Shown: positions 43,352 through 52,080 of the stretch, in pieces
Numbering within the stretch: position 1 is the stretch's first letter
Layout: every line of letters begins with the position of its first letter
DNA from: Pseudomonas sp. URIL14HWK12:I12
GTDB lineage: Bacteria; Pseudomonadota; Gammaproteobacteria; Pseudomonadales; Pseudomonadaceae
Direction of reading: 5' to 3'
NCBI RefSeq assembly: GCF_003097135.1
Contig: NZ_QEQL01000007.1
Location: forward strand, 300,680-364,679
DNA: 64,000 bases
Made by a program: the position numbers and the translations under genes
The notes under the pieces: model-generated
Told to the model about the DNA's origin: nothing
Databases searched by the model: none
Seen by the model: only the letters and a program-made list of their open reading frames with translations

Positions 43352-44053
43352 ATGACATCCAAGGACCAGACCCCGGTTAACAGTGCGGAAGAGGCCCTCA
43401 AGCATATCGTCGACGGCTTCCGGCATTTCCACCAAGAAGTGTTTCCGCAGCAGCAGGAGTTGTTCAAGAAGCTTGCTACCGCCCAGGCCCCTCGCGCCAT
43501 GTTCATTACCTGCGCCGACTCACGAATCGTCCCTGAGCTGATCACCAACAGCTCGCCAGGCACGCTGTTCGTGACTCGCAACGTCGGTAACGTCGTGCCG
43601 CCGTACGGGCAGATGAACGGCGGTGTATCCACGGCCATCGAGTACGCGGTCATGGCCCTGGGCGTGCAGCACATCATCGTGTGCGGGCACTCTGATTGCG
43701 GCGCAATGCGCGCGGTGCTAAACCCTGACAGCCTTGAGACGATGCCTACGGTAAAAGCCTGGCTGCGCCACGCTGAAGTGGCCAAGACCGTTGTGCACGA
43801 TAACTGTAACTGCGCGACCGAAGCTGAAAGCATGAGTGTGCTTACCGAAGAGAACGTGATTGCACAGCTGCAGCATTTGCGTACCCACCCTTCAGTGGCA
43901 TCGCGCCTTGCCAGCGGGCAGTTGTTCATCCACGGCTGGGTTTACAACATCGAAACCAGCGAGATCAAAGCTTATGACGCCACCGAAGACCGCTTCGTGT
44001 CATTGAGCCAGGCAACGAATATCCCCAGTGCGAGCCCTAAAGGCCGCTTTTGA
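43352..44053 (+). CDS. Beta-class carbonic anhydrase
   Basis: A 233-residue enzyme interconverting CO2 and bicarbonate. Zinc ligands are Cys54 in CADSR, with the Asp56-Arg58 dyad, and His113 and Cys116 in CGHSDCGAM. A GAGGAT site precedes the ATG. It is followed by a SulP transporter, a pairing that suggests bicarbonate supply or transport. P. aeruginosa PA0102 is the remembered counterpart. Confidence 0.94.
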   Translation: MTSKDQTPVNSAEEALKHIVDGFRHFHQEVFPQQQELFKKLATAQAPRAMFITCADSRIVPELITNSSPGTLFVTRNVGNVVPPYGQMNGGVSTAIEYAVMALGVQHIIVCGHSDCGAMRAVLNPDSLETMPTVKAWLRHAEVAKTVVHDNCNCATEAESMSVLTEENVIAQLQHLRTHPSVASRLASGQLFIHGWVYNIETSEIKAYDATEDRFVSLSQATNIPSASPKGRF

Positions 44054-44086
44054 TCGCCCAGTCGATCTGAACTACAGGCCAGCGAC

Positions 44087-44111
44087 GGCTGCACACCTAG
44101 TGTGTGCAGCC
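44087..44111 (+). terminator. Hairpin after the carbonic anhydrase gene
   Basis: A 10-bp perfect stem, GGCTGCACAC with GTGTGCAGCC, and a 5-base loop. It has no immediate T-run, so it may attenuate rather than end transcription into the SulP gene. Confidence 0.5.
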
Positions 44112-44270
44112 GAGGCCATCGCCGCTTTTCAATAATAATAACAACGGTATTGCGCACCCCTTCGAAGCAAGGGGCGGCTTGCTGCCGCCATTGTTTTTAA
44201 GAAGTCGTGAGTGCGTGCCTGCCAGGGACGCGGCGGTGCCGGGCCTGAATGCTCATTCAGGAGAGTGAAC

Positions 44271-45797
44271 ATGAACGTTTCTCAGACCAAGGCCGCGATG
44301 CCAAGGGAATTGATGGCCTCCGTGGTGGTGTTCCTGGTGGCGTTGCCGCTGTGCATGGGCATCGCCATTGCGTCGGGCGTTCCACCCGCCAAAGGGCTGA
44401 TCACCGGGATCATCGGCGGTATCGTCGTAGGTATGCTGGCAGGCTCGCCCTTGCAGGTCAGTGGCCCGGCTGCAGGCCTTGCCGTGCTGGTGTTCGAGCT
44501 GGTGCGCCAACATGGCTTGCCCATGTTGGGTCCTATTCTGCTGATGGCAGGCTTCCTACAGTTGGTGGCCGGGCGGTTGCGCCTCGGTTGCTGGTTCCGC
44601 GTCACCGCGCCTGCGGTGGTTTACGGAATGCTGGCGGGTATCGGTGTGCTGATTGTGTTATCGCAGGTGCACGTCATGCTCGATCAAGCCCCACAGCCAT
44701 CCGGGTTGCAGAACCTGATGGAGTTCCCCGGCGCGGTGGCTGAGTCCCTGCCCACACTGGGCGGCGGTGCAGGTTGGCAAGCCGGCCTGCTTGGGCTGCT
44801 GACGATCGCAATCATGTACGCCTGGGAAAAGCTCAAGCCTGCGGGTTTGCGTTTCGTACCCGGCGCTCTCCTGGGTGTAACAGCCGCCACCGTGGTGAGC
44901 CTTGCCTTTGCACTACCGGTTCGTCGTGTCGAAGTGCCCGCCAACCTTACCCAGGCCATCGACTGGATCACCCCGGCAGGGTTGATGAGCCTCGCTGATC
45001 CAGCCATTCTGATCGCGGCAGTGGCGGTCGCCTTCATTGCCAGCGCAGAGACCCTGCTGTCGGCCGCTGCGGTGGATCGTATGCACAGCGGCGTTCGCTC
45101 GGATTTCGATCGTGAGCTATCCGCCCAGGGTGTCGGCAACATGCTCTGTGGCGTCGTCGGTGCACTGCCGATGACCGGCGTGATCGTCCGTAGCTCGGCC
45201 AACGTCCAAGCCGGGGCCCAGACTCGCTATTCGGCGGTAATGCACGGCGTATGGTTGTTAGGGTTCGTCGTGCTGCTGTCGAGCCTGCTGCAGAGCATTC
45301 CGATTGCCAGCCTCGCCGGCGTACTGGTATTCACCGGGGTGAAGCTTGTGGACTTCAAAGCCCTGCGCGGCCTGGGCCGCTACGGCCGGATGCCAATGTT
45401 CACCTATGCGGCAACTGCACTGGCGATCGTGTTCACCGACCTGCTGACCGGCGTGCTACTGGGGTTTGCGCTGACGTTGGTGCGCCTGGCGCTCAAGGCC
45501 GCTCGCTTGAAGATCCAGGTAGTGCCCACTGGCGAGCAGGAAGTTGAGTTGCGCATGGCCGGCTCGGCGACCTTCCTCAAGGTGCCGGCGCTGACCAAAG
45601 CATTGGACAGCATCGAGCCTGGCACACGCGTCTATGTGCCCCTCGGTAACTTGAACTACATCGACCACTCTTGCCTTGAGCTGCTCGAGGACTGGGGCCG
45701 TGCCAACCAGGCCAGTGGTTCGCGCATGATCATCGAGAGCCGAGGCCTCAAGCGCAGGATCGAAGGGCAGTTGCGCACCCACGCAGGCATGGGTTGA
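44271..45797 (+). CDS. SulP-family anion transporter
   Basis: A 508-residue inner-membrane transporter with about 10-12 hydrophobic segments and a C-terminal STAS domain (about 430-508, ending with the YIDHSCLELLEDW region). Early sequence SGVPPAKGLITGIIGGIV is typical of SulP. The family carries sulfate or bicarbonate; the adjacent carbonic anhydrase favours bicarbonate, but this is inferred. AGGAGAG precedes the ATG. The stop is one base from the convergent next gene. Confidence 0.9.
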   Translation: MNVSQTKAAMPRELMASVVVFLVALPLCMGIAIASGVPPAKGLITGIIGGIVVGMLAGSPLQVSGPAAGLAVLVFELVRQHGLPMLGPILLMAGFLQLVAGRLRLGCWFRVTAPAVVYGMLAGIGVLIVLSQVHVMLDQAPQPSGLQNLMEFPGAVAESLPTLGGGAGWQAGLLGLLTIAIMYAWEKLKPAGLRFVPGALLGVTAATVVSLAFALPVRRVEVPANLTQAIDWITPAGLMSLADPAILIAAVAVAFIASAETLLSAAAVDRMHSGVRSDFDRELSAQGVGNMLCGVVGALPMTGVIVRSSANVQAGAQTRYSAVMHGVWLLGFVVLLSSLLQSIPIASLAGVLVFTGVKLVDFKALRGLGRYGRMPMFTYAATALAIVFTDLLTGVLLGFALTLVRLALKAARLKIQVVPTGEQEVELRMAGSATFLKVPALTKALDSIEPGTRVYVPLGNLNYIDHSCLELLEDWGRANQASGSRMIIESRGLKRRIEGQLRTHAGMG

Positions 45798-45798
45798 C

Positions 45799-46437
45799 TC
45801 AGGCTACATCCAGGCCGATACCCAGCTGACGAGACAGGCACGGCCAGCGCTTCCAGGCTGCGCCTGTCTCGGGGCTGGTCAAGGTGCTTTTGTAAGCCTG
45901 CACCGACTCCAGCGTGAAACTGTCTTCGTCCAGTAAGTTATCTACCGAATGGTGCACCACTTCATCGAGCTGGTTCGCAAAACTTTCGCCGATCAGCTGG
46001 TGGGCGATCAAGTTAGCCACTGTGGTATCGAGCGGTATCAACGGCTGGCTGAAATGCCGGATGTACAGGTCGTTCACTTCTTCGACCAGCCGGTGAGCCA
46101 AGTACGCTTCATCCAGAAGGCAGTCCAGGCCCTCATGGCCATGCATGATGTGAGGCGGGGTGAAGAAGTAATCTTCGGCAATCTGCAGCACCGGCTTGAT
46201 CTGCGACTCGATGCCGGCTTCGCGCGCAACGGTCGCCGCCGCGTCTATCAGGTCCGGAACCTGTTCGATATAAGCGCTGACGAACGCCACCAGTGCGTCT
46301 TTAGGCTCGCTGCTTTCGAAAGTGATAGACGGATGCAAGGCAGGTAGCTGACGTTCCAGCTGCAGGCGTAACTGGCCAGTGGCCTCTTCATGAGCGTGGG
46401 CGCGCTCGATTTGCTCGCGCAATGCGGCGGTTTTCAT
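45799..46437 (-). CDS. Uncharacterised protein (PA0104-like)
   Basis: A 212-residue, mainly helical soluble protein without signal peptide or membrane segment. It contains a histidine-bearing HIMHGHEGLDCLLDEAYLAHRL stretch in the middle. I do not recognise a domain. Gene order (carbonic anhydrase, SulP, this gene on the opposite strand) agrees with PA0102-PA0104 as recalled. In those genomes cytochrome oxidase genes follow; here only sco1 does. GGAG precedes the ATG at 46437. Confidence 0.65.
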   Translation of the reverse strand: MKTAALREQIERAHAHEEATGQLRLQLERQLPALHPSITFESSEPKDALVAFVSAYIEQVPDLIDAAATVAREAGIESQIKPVLQIAEDYFFTPPHIMHGHEGLDCLLDEAYLAHRLVEEVNDLYIRHFSQPLIPLDTTVANLIAHQLIGESFANQLDEVVHHSVDNLLDEDSFTLESVQAYKSTLTSPETGAAWKRWPCLSRQLGIGLDVA

Positions 46438-46622
46438 GAACTCTCCACGAAATGTTGTTGCCAACGTAAGGGTCGATACGATAGCTGGCCATTGGCCCCT
46501 TGTAAGACATATTTGTCATAGATCGGTGCCATAACTGTCAGCGGGGTTATATGCCCCCGACTGCGCAGCGACCATAGAGATGGGGTAAGGTGGCACACCG
46601 TTCTATGTGTGCATGGCCCATC

Positions 46623-47255
46623 ATGTCCAGAAACCAGAAAATCCTCTTCGGCCTCCTGGCAGTCGTTACCATCATGATCGCAGGCGTGGCGCCGAGCATG
46701 CTGGAAAAGCGCGAATTGGCAGACGACCCACAATTGCTGGGCGCCGGCATCATTCTTTTGCAGCAGGGCCGGCCAATGCCCGCCTTGGAAATGCTAGACG
46801 AGGCTGGGCAACCCGTGCGGCTGGACCAGCTCAAAAATCATTGGAGCTTGCTGTTCTTCGGCTATACCTTTTGCCCCGACATCTGCCCAACAACCCTGGC
46901 CCAGCTGCGAAACCTTCGCGCTCAATTGCCTGTTGTCGCAGCGCAGCGGCTGCAGGTTTACCTGGTTAGCGTAGACCCGGCCCGGGATACGCCTGAGCGG
47001 CTCAAGCAATATCTGAATTATTTCGACAAAAGCTTCAAGGGCCTCAGCGGGCAGCCGCAAGTGCTGGCAAAGTTCTCGGAGGCCGTGAGCATTCCATTCG
47101 TGCCGCCCGACACCACAAAGCCCAATTACACCGTGCAGCACAGCGGGAACCTTGCATTGGTAGGGCCCGACGGGCGTTTGCGCGGGTTTATCCGCGCACC
47201 GTTCGATAGCCAGAAGCTGAAAGCAGTATTACCGGCATTGCTTAGGCGCGACTGA
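46623..47255 (+). CDS. SCO1/SenC copper chaperone, apparently orphan
   Basis: A 210-residue thioredoxin-fold protein anchored by an N-terminal helix (residues 6-24). Copper ligands are Cys84 and Cys88 in FCPDICP and His174 in TVQHSGN, so it looks functional. SCO proteins load the CuA site of cytochrome c oxidase subunit II. No coxA, coxB, ctaG or coxC gene lies beside it, contrary to other pseudomonads as recalled. It is convergent with kinB. Confidence 0.93.
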   Translation: MSRNQKILFGLLAVVTIMIAGVAPSMLEKRELADDPQLLGAGIILLQQGRPMPALEMLDEAGQPVRLDQLKNHWSLLFFGYTFCPDICPTTLAQLRNLRAQLPVVAAQRLQVYLVSVDPARDTPERLKQYLNYFDKSFKGLSGQPQVLAKFSEAVSIPFVPPDTTKPNYTVQHSGNLALVGPDGRLRGFIRAPFDSQKLKAVLPALLRRD

Positions 47256-47258
47256 CGC

Positions 47259-49046
47259 TCAGATAGGCAATGCCATATAAAACTGTGTGCCTTGGCCTGG
47301 TCGGGAATAGACGCCCATGCGCCCCCCGTGCAGTTGAAGGATCTCCTTGCACAACGCCAGGCCCAAGCCGGCGCCACCCTTCTTGCGGCCTACCTGCACG
47401 AAAGGTTCGAAGATTCGGCCCTGCTGGCCATAGGCAATTCCTTCCCCAGTGTCTTCGACACTGATGATCACCCGCTCGGCATGGCGACGCGCCTGCAAAC
47501 GAATGTGACCTTCTTCTGGCGTATGCCTGATTGCATTGTCCAGCAGGTTATCCAGCACTCGGTCGAGCTGGGCTTCGTCACATTGCACCCGTGGCAGCCC
47601 ATCCGGCACGTCCATCAACAATTCGATATGCCCGGCAGTGGCGGCCGGTGCATGCCGTTGGTATGCACGCTCAAGCAGCGCTTGCACGTTGCAGGGCGCC
47701 AGCGTGAGTTTTTGCTGCCCACTTTGGTAGCGCGAGAAGTTGAGCAGGTCGTTGATCAACTGCATCAACCGCTGCATTTCATCCTTCACGGTGCCGAACA
47801 GGTCTGCCTCGCGTGAGGCTGGCTCGAAGCGCAGGCGCTCCTGAAGCAACCCGAAGGCCATGTGCATACCCGTAACCGGGGTGCGTAGTTCATGGGATGC
47901 CCGCAGGATGAATTCACTGCGTACCCGCTCGAAGGCACGCTGCTCTGTGACATCGTGCAACACCATGACCGCGCCCAGAATCTGCTCGGAGGGGTGCGTG
48001 ACCGGCGTCAGGCTGCAGGCTAGAAGCCGAGGCTCGCCCCCTACCTCGAAGCTCAGGTCTTCAAGAGCTCTTTCCAGCGAACCACCGCAGAGGATCAGCC
48101 GCAGATGTTCGTCGAGGTCGGGACGCTCCAGGGCCTGGCCCAGGCTCATGCCCAGCCGGTCGTCTTCCCAGCCCAGCTGGCGTTGAGCGACAGGGTTCAG
48201 ATGCTCCAGCAGGCCCTCGCGATCAATCATCAACAGCCCATCGTCGATGCTGTCGAGCACCGCCTGGAGGCGTTGCTGGCCGGCCAATAGCTCGTCGACA
48301 TTCGTTGCCTGATGCTCGCGCAACGCCTTGGCCATGCTCCCGAAACGCCGTGTCAACAAGCTCATTTCGGGGGCTCGGGACAGCGGCAGCACAACCTCGT
48401 AGTTGCCTTTGCCGATCTGATCGGCAGCCTTGACCAACGACTCGATCGGCTCGCCGAAGCGCCGTGCCACCCGGTTTGCGGTCAAGAAACCGACAACCAG
48501 TACAGCGATCCCGACCAGCCCAAGGAGCCCTGAGATCCACAACGCGTGGCGGTGAGCAATCTGCCCATTGGCGCCGATGGAGTCGATGGTAGCCCTGTAC
48601 GCGGCAATCAGGTTGCCGCGCACTGCGTTGAACGCCTGGGTGAGGGCCGGATCGGTGTTGACCGGCCGACCTTCGGCGAGCGCCTGAGCGTATAACTGCA
48701 GGTAACGTTGGTAGTCCTGGCTCGCCTGTGCGAAGGCTACATGCTCCACCGTGCTTGCCGGGAGGGCGACGGCCTTGTCCAACAGGCCCTGAAAATCGCC
48801 TTGGGCTTTGGTGAGGGCCGCAACGTCCGGTGCATTGGCCATCGTCATCACCAACTGGTCGCCCAGCTTTTGCCGCAGTTTCAGGCCCGTTTCGAGCGTG
48901 TCGACATTGCTACGCATCACGCTTTCCTGGCTGTCGGCGATCTGAATCACGCTGATCAGCCCAAGCAACAACCCGAGCAGCGCAACGGTGATCAGTGCCG
49001 AAATGCTCAGGAACAGCCGAGTCCGCAGCTTCATCGACAGTTTCAT
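47259..49046 (-). CDS. kinB: Sensor histidine kinase KinB
   Basis: A 595-residue inner-membrane kinase: two membrane helices (about 12-35 and 165-190) enclosing a helical periplasmic KinB sensor domain, then HAMP, PAS (QRLQAVLDSIDDGLLMIDREG), HisKA with the phospho-acceptor in SHELRTPV, and HATPase with DNLLDNAIRHTPE and GLGLALCKE. It is the partner of AlgB in alginate and virulence control. Its start overlaps the algB stop (ATGA), so expression is coupled. Confidence 0.94.
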   Translation of the reverse strand: MKLSMKLRTRLFLSISALITVALLGLLLGLISVIQIADSQESVMRSNVDTLETGLKLRQKLGDQLVMTMANAPDVAALTKAQGDFQGLLDKAVALPASTVEHVAFAQASQDYQRYLQLYAQALAEGRPVNTDPALTQAFNAVRGNLIAAYRATIDSIGANGQIAHRHALWISGLLGLVGIAVLVVGFLTANRVARRFGEPIESLVKAADQIGKGNYEVVLPLSRAPEMSLLTRRFGSMAKALREHQATNVDELLAGQQRLQAVLDSIDDGLLMIDREGLLEHLNPVAQRQLGWEDDRLGMSLGQALERPDLDEHLRLILCGGSLERALEDLSFEVGGEPRLLACSLTPVTHPSEQILGAVMVLHDVTEQRAFERVRSEFILRASHELRTPVTGMHMAFGLLQERLRFEPASREADLFGTVKDEMQRLMQLINDLLNFSRYQSGQQKLTLAPCNVQALLERAYQRHAPAATAGHIELLMDVPDGLPRVQCDEAQLDRVLDNLLDNAIRHTPEEGHIRLQARRHAERVIISVEDTGEGIAYGQQGRIFEPFVQVGRKKGGAGLGLALCKEILQLHGGRMGVYSRPGQGTQFYMALPI

Positions 49047-50389
49047 AGGTTGTATTGCTTGCGCTTGCGATACAGGGTGGAGGCGTCGATGCCCAGCGTT
49101 TTTGCAGCCTGATCAAGCGTATCGCTGGTAGCTAGCACCGCACCGATATGGGCTTTCTCCAGCTCGTCCAGGCTCATGGCTGCCCCAATACGAGGTGCAT
49201 TGGCCGTAGGTTGCTCACCCATCCCCAAGTGGCTGACTTCGACTTTCTCCTGAGGGCAAATGATGCTTGCGCGCTCGATCACGTTGCGCAGCTCGCGGAT
49301 GTTGCCGGGCCAGCGGTAATTGAGCAGTGCCGAGCGAGCCTCATCACTGAAGCTGCGGGCGGGGCGGGCATATTCCTTGACGAAACGGGCCAGGAAACGC
49401 TCGGCCAGAGTCAAGATATCCTCACTGCGCTCGCGCAGCGGAGGCAGGTGCAGCGTGATCACGTTCAGGCGATACAACAGGTCTTCGCGGAAACGCCCTT
49501 CTCGGACCATGTCTTCAAGGTTCAGGTTAGTCGCCGCGAGGATGCGGACATCGGCCCGGCGGGTGACCGGGTCGCCGACCCTTTCATATTCTTTGTCCTG
49601 GATGAAACGCAGCAGTTTGGGCTGCAGGGCGAGAGGGAAGTCGCCGATCTCGTCGAGAAACAATGTACCGCCGTCAGCCTGGTTCACCCGGCCCAAGGTG
49701 CTCTCGCTGGCGCCAGTGAAGGCGCCACGGCTGTGACCAAACAATTCGCTTTCCATCAAGTCGGCCGACAGCGAAGGGCAGTTGATGGTCACACAGGCCT
49801 TCTTGGCGCGCTTGCTCCAGCCATGTATGGCGCGAGCAAGCTCGCCCTTACCCGTCCCCGACTCGCCAAGGATAAGAATGTTGGCATCAGTTACGGCGAC
49901 TTGGCGAGCCGTTTCCAGCACCACCATCATCGCTGGGCTGTGGGAATCCAGGCCATCCTTTGGCTTACGAATTTCGCCTTCGAGCGCTTCCAGGCGCGCC
50001 GAGAGCTGGCGGACTTCCAGCTGCTTGGCCGTGGCCAGGCGCAGCTGATCGGGGCTGCAGGGTTTGACCAGGTAGTCGGCAGCGCCGGCCTGGATGGCGT
50101 CGACGGCGGTGTCGACTGCCGAATGGGCCGTTACGATCACAACGCGCATCCATGGTGCCTGCACCCGCATCTGGGCGAGCACATCCAGGCCGCTGTCTTC
50201 GCCCAGGCGCAGGTCGAGAAAGCAGAGGTCGAACACCTGGCGCTGCAGCAAGGCGTCGGCTTGCGCAGCACTGGCGGCTGTGGCCACGCTGTAGCCTTCG
50301 TCTTCCAGGCAATAACGAAAGGTGCGCAGAATGGCCGCTTCGTCGTCCACCAGCAGTATGCGGCCCTGGTGCCCCGTCTCGGATTCCAT
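49043..50389 (-). CDS. algB: NtrC-family response regulator AlgB
   Basis: A 448-residue regulator. The receiver domain has Asp59 in CFLDLRLGED. The AAA+ domain has Walker A GESGTGKGE, the sigma-54-contacting loop GAFTGA and Walker B GGTLFLDEIGD. A Fis-type helix-turn-helix forms the end. AlgB controls alginate and quorum-linked traits in P. aeruginosa. The intact GAFTGA loop keeps sigma-54 activation possible. The ATG at 50389 gives the conserved length; longer in-frame extensions lack a ribosome-binding site. Confidence 0.94.
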   Translation of the reverse strand: MESETGHQGRILLVDDEAAILRTFRYCLEDEGYSVATAASAAQADALLQRQVFDLCFLDLRLGEDSGLDVLAQMRVQAPWMRVVIVTAHSAVDTAVDAIQAGAADYLVKPCSPDQLRLATAKQLEVRQLSARLEALEGEIRKPKDGLDSHSPAMMVVLETARQVAVTDANILILGESGTGKGELARAIHGWSKRAKKACVTINCPSLSADLMESELFGHSRGAFTGASESTLGRVNQADGGTLFLDEIGDFPLALQPKLLRFIQDKEYERVGDPVTRRADVRILAATNLNLEDMVREGRFREDLLYRLNVITLHLPPLRERSEDILTLAERFLARFVKEYARPARSFSDEARSALLNYRWPGNIRELRNVIERASIICPQEKVEVSHLGMGEQPTANAPRIGAAMSLDELEKAHIGAVLATSDTLDQAAKTLGIDASTLYRKRKQYNL

Positions 50390-50596
50390 CGTCCGACGCT
50401 CCCTAGAAAAGTACGATGTGATTACCCGTTGATCGGGCAAGTTGCAATGCCCGATTGTGAAGCATTTAGCGCCCTTGGCGGTAGCCATTGGAAACAGACA
50501 GCGATAACCCGCTGAAATTCTGCAAAAATGCGGGGTTGCAATGGCCTGCCCCTGCCTTGCTAGGCTTTGCCTTCATTCCCGATGAAGGAGAGCGCA

Positions 50597-51430
50597 ATGC
50601 CACGTCATATTACCCGTGCCTGGCTGGCCGGTTTCGCTGCCCTGGCTGTGAGCCACATGGCGCTGGCCGCGCCTGCAGCAAAGCCGCCCGGCGAGCAAGC
50701 AGGTGCCATCTGGATGGCATTCGCCCTGAACAAACGCCTGAGCCCCTATGACCTGGGGGTTCAGATGCTCAACGGGCAGGCGGTGCTCACTGGCAAGGTG
50801 GAAAACCAACAAGATAAGGACCTGGCTTCGCAGATCGCCCAAGCCGCTGGCGACACCAGCCAAGTAGATAACCGGTTGACTATCGACCCTGGCCTCGCTG
50901 AACGCCCGCCTGCCCGGCAAGCCGTGGCACAACGGATCGACGATGCCACGCTGACCGCTACGATTCGCGCCAAGCTGACCTGGAATGCGGCCACAGCGGG
51001 CTCGGACATCCAAGTGAGCACCGACGCAGGGACGGTAACGCTCAAAGGCCGGGCCCTGACCGCCGATGCCAAGCTGCTGGCCGGTACGCTGGCGGGCAGC
51101 ACCGACGGTGTAACGGTGGTCAATAACCTGATCAGCCTGAGCGCCGCCGATACCCAGACTACGCAGGCTGAAACCGACGCAAAAATCACTGACCAAAGCG
51201 TTAGCGATGCCTGGATTACCAGCAAAGTCAAAGCGAGCTTTCTCTACGACCGCAACCTTGATGCCCTCAGTATCGAGGTGAAGGTGCAGGAAGGTGTCGT
51301 TAGCCTGTCGGGGGAGGTGGCCAGCAGTGAGCAAAAGAGCCAGGCCGTCGAAGTGGCGCGCCGAATCAGGGGCGTTCGCGGGGTGGATCCAGATCTGCTC
51401 AAGGTATCGCACAGCGGTGCGATTCAGTGA
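50597..51430 (+). CDS. Periplasmic triple BON-domain protein
   Basis: A 277-residue protein with a signal peptide (about 1-24, ending ...MALAA). Three BON-like repeats lie near residues 30-95, 115-185 and 205-270; each ends in an LSG/LTG/LKG turn plus a conserved V/I-rich helix. BON domains bind membranes and occur in OsmY-type stress proteins, so an envelope role is inferred. AAGGAGAG precedes the ATG. It is divergent from algB. Confidence 0.85.
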   Translation: MPRHITRAWLAGFAALAVSHMALAAPAAKPPGEQAGAIWMAFALNKRLSPYDLGVQMLNGQAVLTGKVENQQDKDLASQIAQAAGDTSQVDNRLTIDPGLAERPPARQAVAQRIDDATLTATIRAKLTWNAATAGSDIQVSTDAGTVTLKGRALTADAKLLAGTLAGSTDGVTVVNNLISLSAADTQTTQAETDAKITDQSVSDAWITSKVKASFLYDRNLDALSIEVKVQEGVVSLSGEVASSEQKSQAVEVARRIRGVRGVDPDLLKVSHSGAIQ

Positions 51431-51434
51431 TCGT

Positions 51435-51474
51435 GCAAGATGCCCGAACCGGGAGGGGGTATCGGGCATCTTGC
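51435..51474 (+). terminator. Terminator-like hairpin after the BON-domain gene
   Basis: A 13-bp perfect stem, GCAAGATGCCCGA with TCGGGCATCTTGC, and a 14-base loop just after the stop codon. The T-rich tail is weak. Confidence 0.65.
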
Positions 51475-51541
51475 TTGCCGCGCTAATCATCTGGATCTTT
51501 GTAACTAATTGATTTAGAAGTATTTTATTCCTCTTTAAAAC

Positions 51542-51559
51542 TTGGCATGCGGGCTGCAA
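51542..51559 (+). promoter_or_regulatory. Sigma-54 (RpoN)-type promoter
   Basis: TTGGCATGCGGGCTGCAA has the invariant GG (51544-51545) and GC (51556-51557) separated by exactly 10 bases, and agrees closely with TGGCACG-N4-TTGCA. The predicted start near 51569 is about 38 bases before the first gene of a three-gene unit. The upstream DNA (51500-51540) is AT-rich, suitable for IHF. Confidence 0.7.
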
Positions 51560-51606
51560 TGGTATCTCCGAACCCATGAATCATGCTCAGTGAGAGGAAC
51601 ATCAGG

Positions 51607-51885
51607 ATGAATCGCCAACACAGTGAAAGCGTTGCCGCTTCTACCCTGAATGTCCGCAAGGGCCTGTCGGCCATGCTGGCGATGGTGATCACACTGATTG
51701 CCTGCCAGCAGTTTCTTTATTGGAACCAGCCCGCTGAGCAACTGATCCATATGAATCATGCCACCAGCTTGCATCGCCTGAGTGAAGTCAGTGCTAACGG
51801 CAATCAGGTCTCCGGTCGCTTCCAGGCTTCCGGCACGGTGGAAACGTTCGACCAAGCCCCGCGTGAACCGCGCTGGGTGTTCTGA
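51607..51885 (+). CDS. Small membrane protein of unknown function
   Basis: A 92-residue protein with one predicted membrane helix (about residues 27-43, LSAMLAMVITLIACQQF) and a polar C-terminal tail of about 45 residues. I do not recognise a family. The ATG at 51607 follows CAGGA closely; an ATG at 51583 is the alternative. It is first in a unit with a DUF1328 gene (29 bases later) and an Ivy-like gene. Confidence 0.7.
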   Translation: MNRQHSESVAASTLNVRKGLSAMLAMVITLIACQQFLYWNQPAEQLIHMNHATSLHRLSEVSANGNQVSGRFQASGTVETFDQAPREPRWVF

Positions 51886-51914
51886 CTGATCACTCTCGTT
51901 GAAGGAGCAATACC

Positions 51915-52079
51915 ATGCTGAGTTGGGCCGTTACTTTCCTGATTATCGCCATCATCGCTGCAGTTCTGGGCTTTGGGGGTATCGCGGGCGCAGCAGCCGG
52001 TATCGCGAAGATTCTGTTCGTGGTGTTCCTGGTGCTCTTTGTTGCGTCGTTCTTCTTTGGCCGTCGCGGCAAGCTCTGA
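51915..52079 (+). CDS. DUF1328 (YtjA-type) small membrane protein
   Basis: A 54-residue, almost wholly hydrophobic protein: MLSWAVTFLIIAIIAAVLGF, then GGIAGAAAGIAKILF and VLFVASFFFGRR. Two membrane helices separated by a Gly/Ala turn are characteristic of DUF1328. It is often induced under stress and its function is unknown. AAGGAGC precedes the ATG. The next gene starts one base after its stop. Confidence 0.9.
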   Translation: MLSWAVTFLIIAIIAAVLGFGGIAGAAAGIAKILFVVFLVLFVASFFFGRRGKL

Positions 52080-52080
52080 C

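Noticed and set aside
50540..50560. Possible sigma-54 promoter before the BON-domain gene (TGGCCTGCCCCTGC)
   Set aside because: The spacing between GG and GC is 9 bases, not 10, so the essential -24/-12 geometry is missing.
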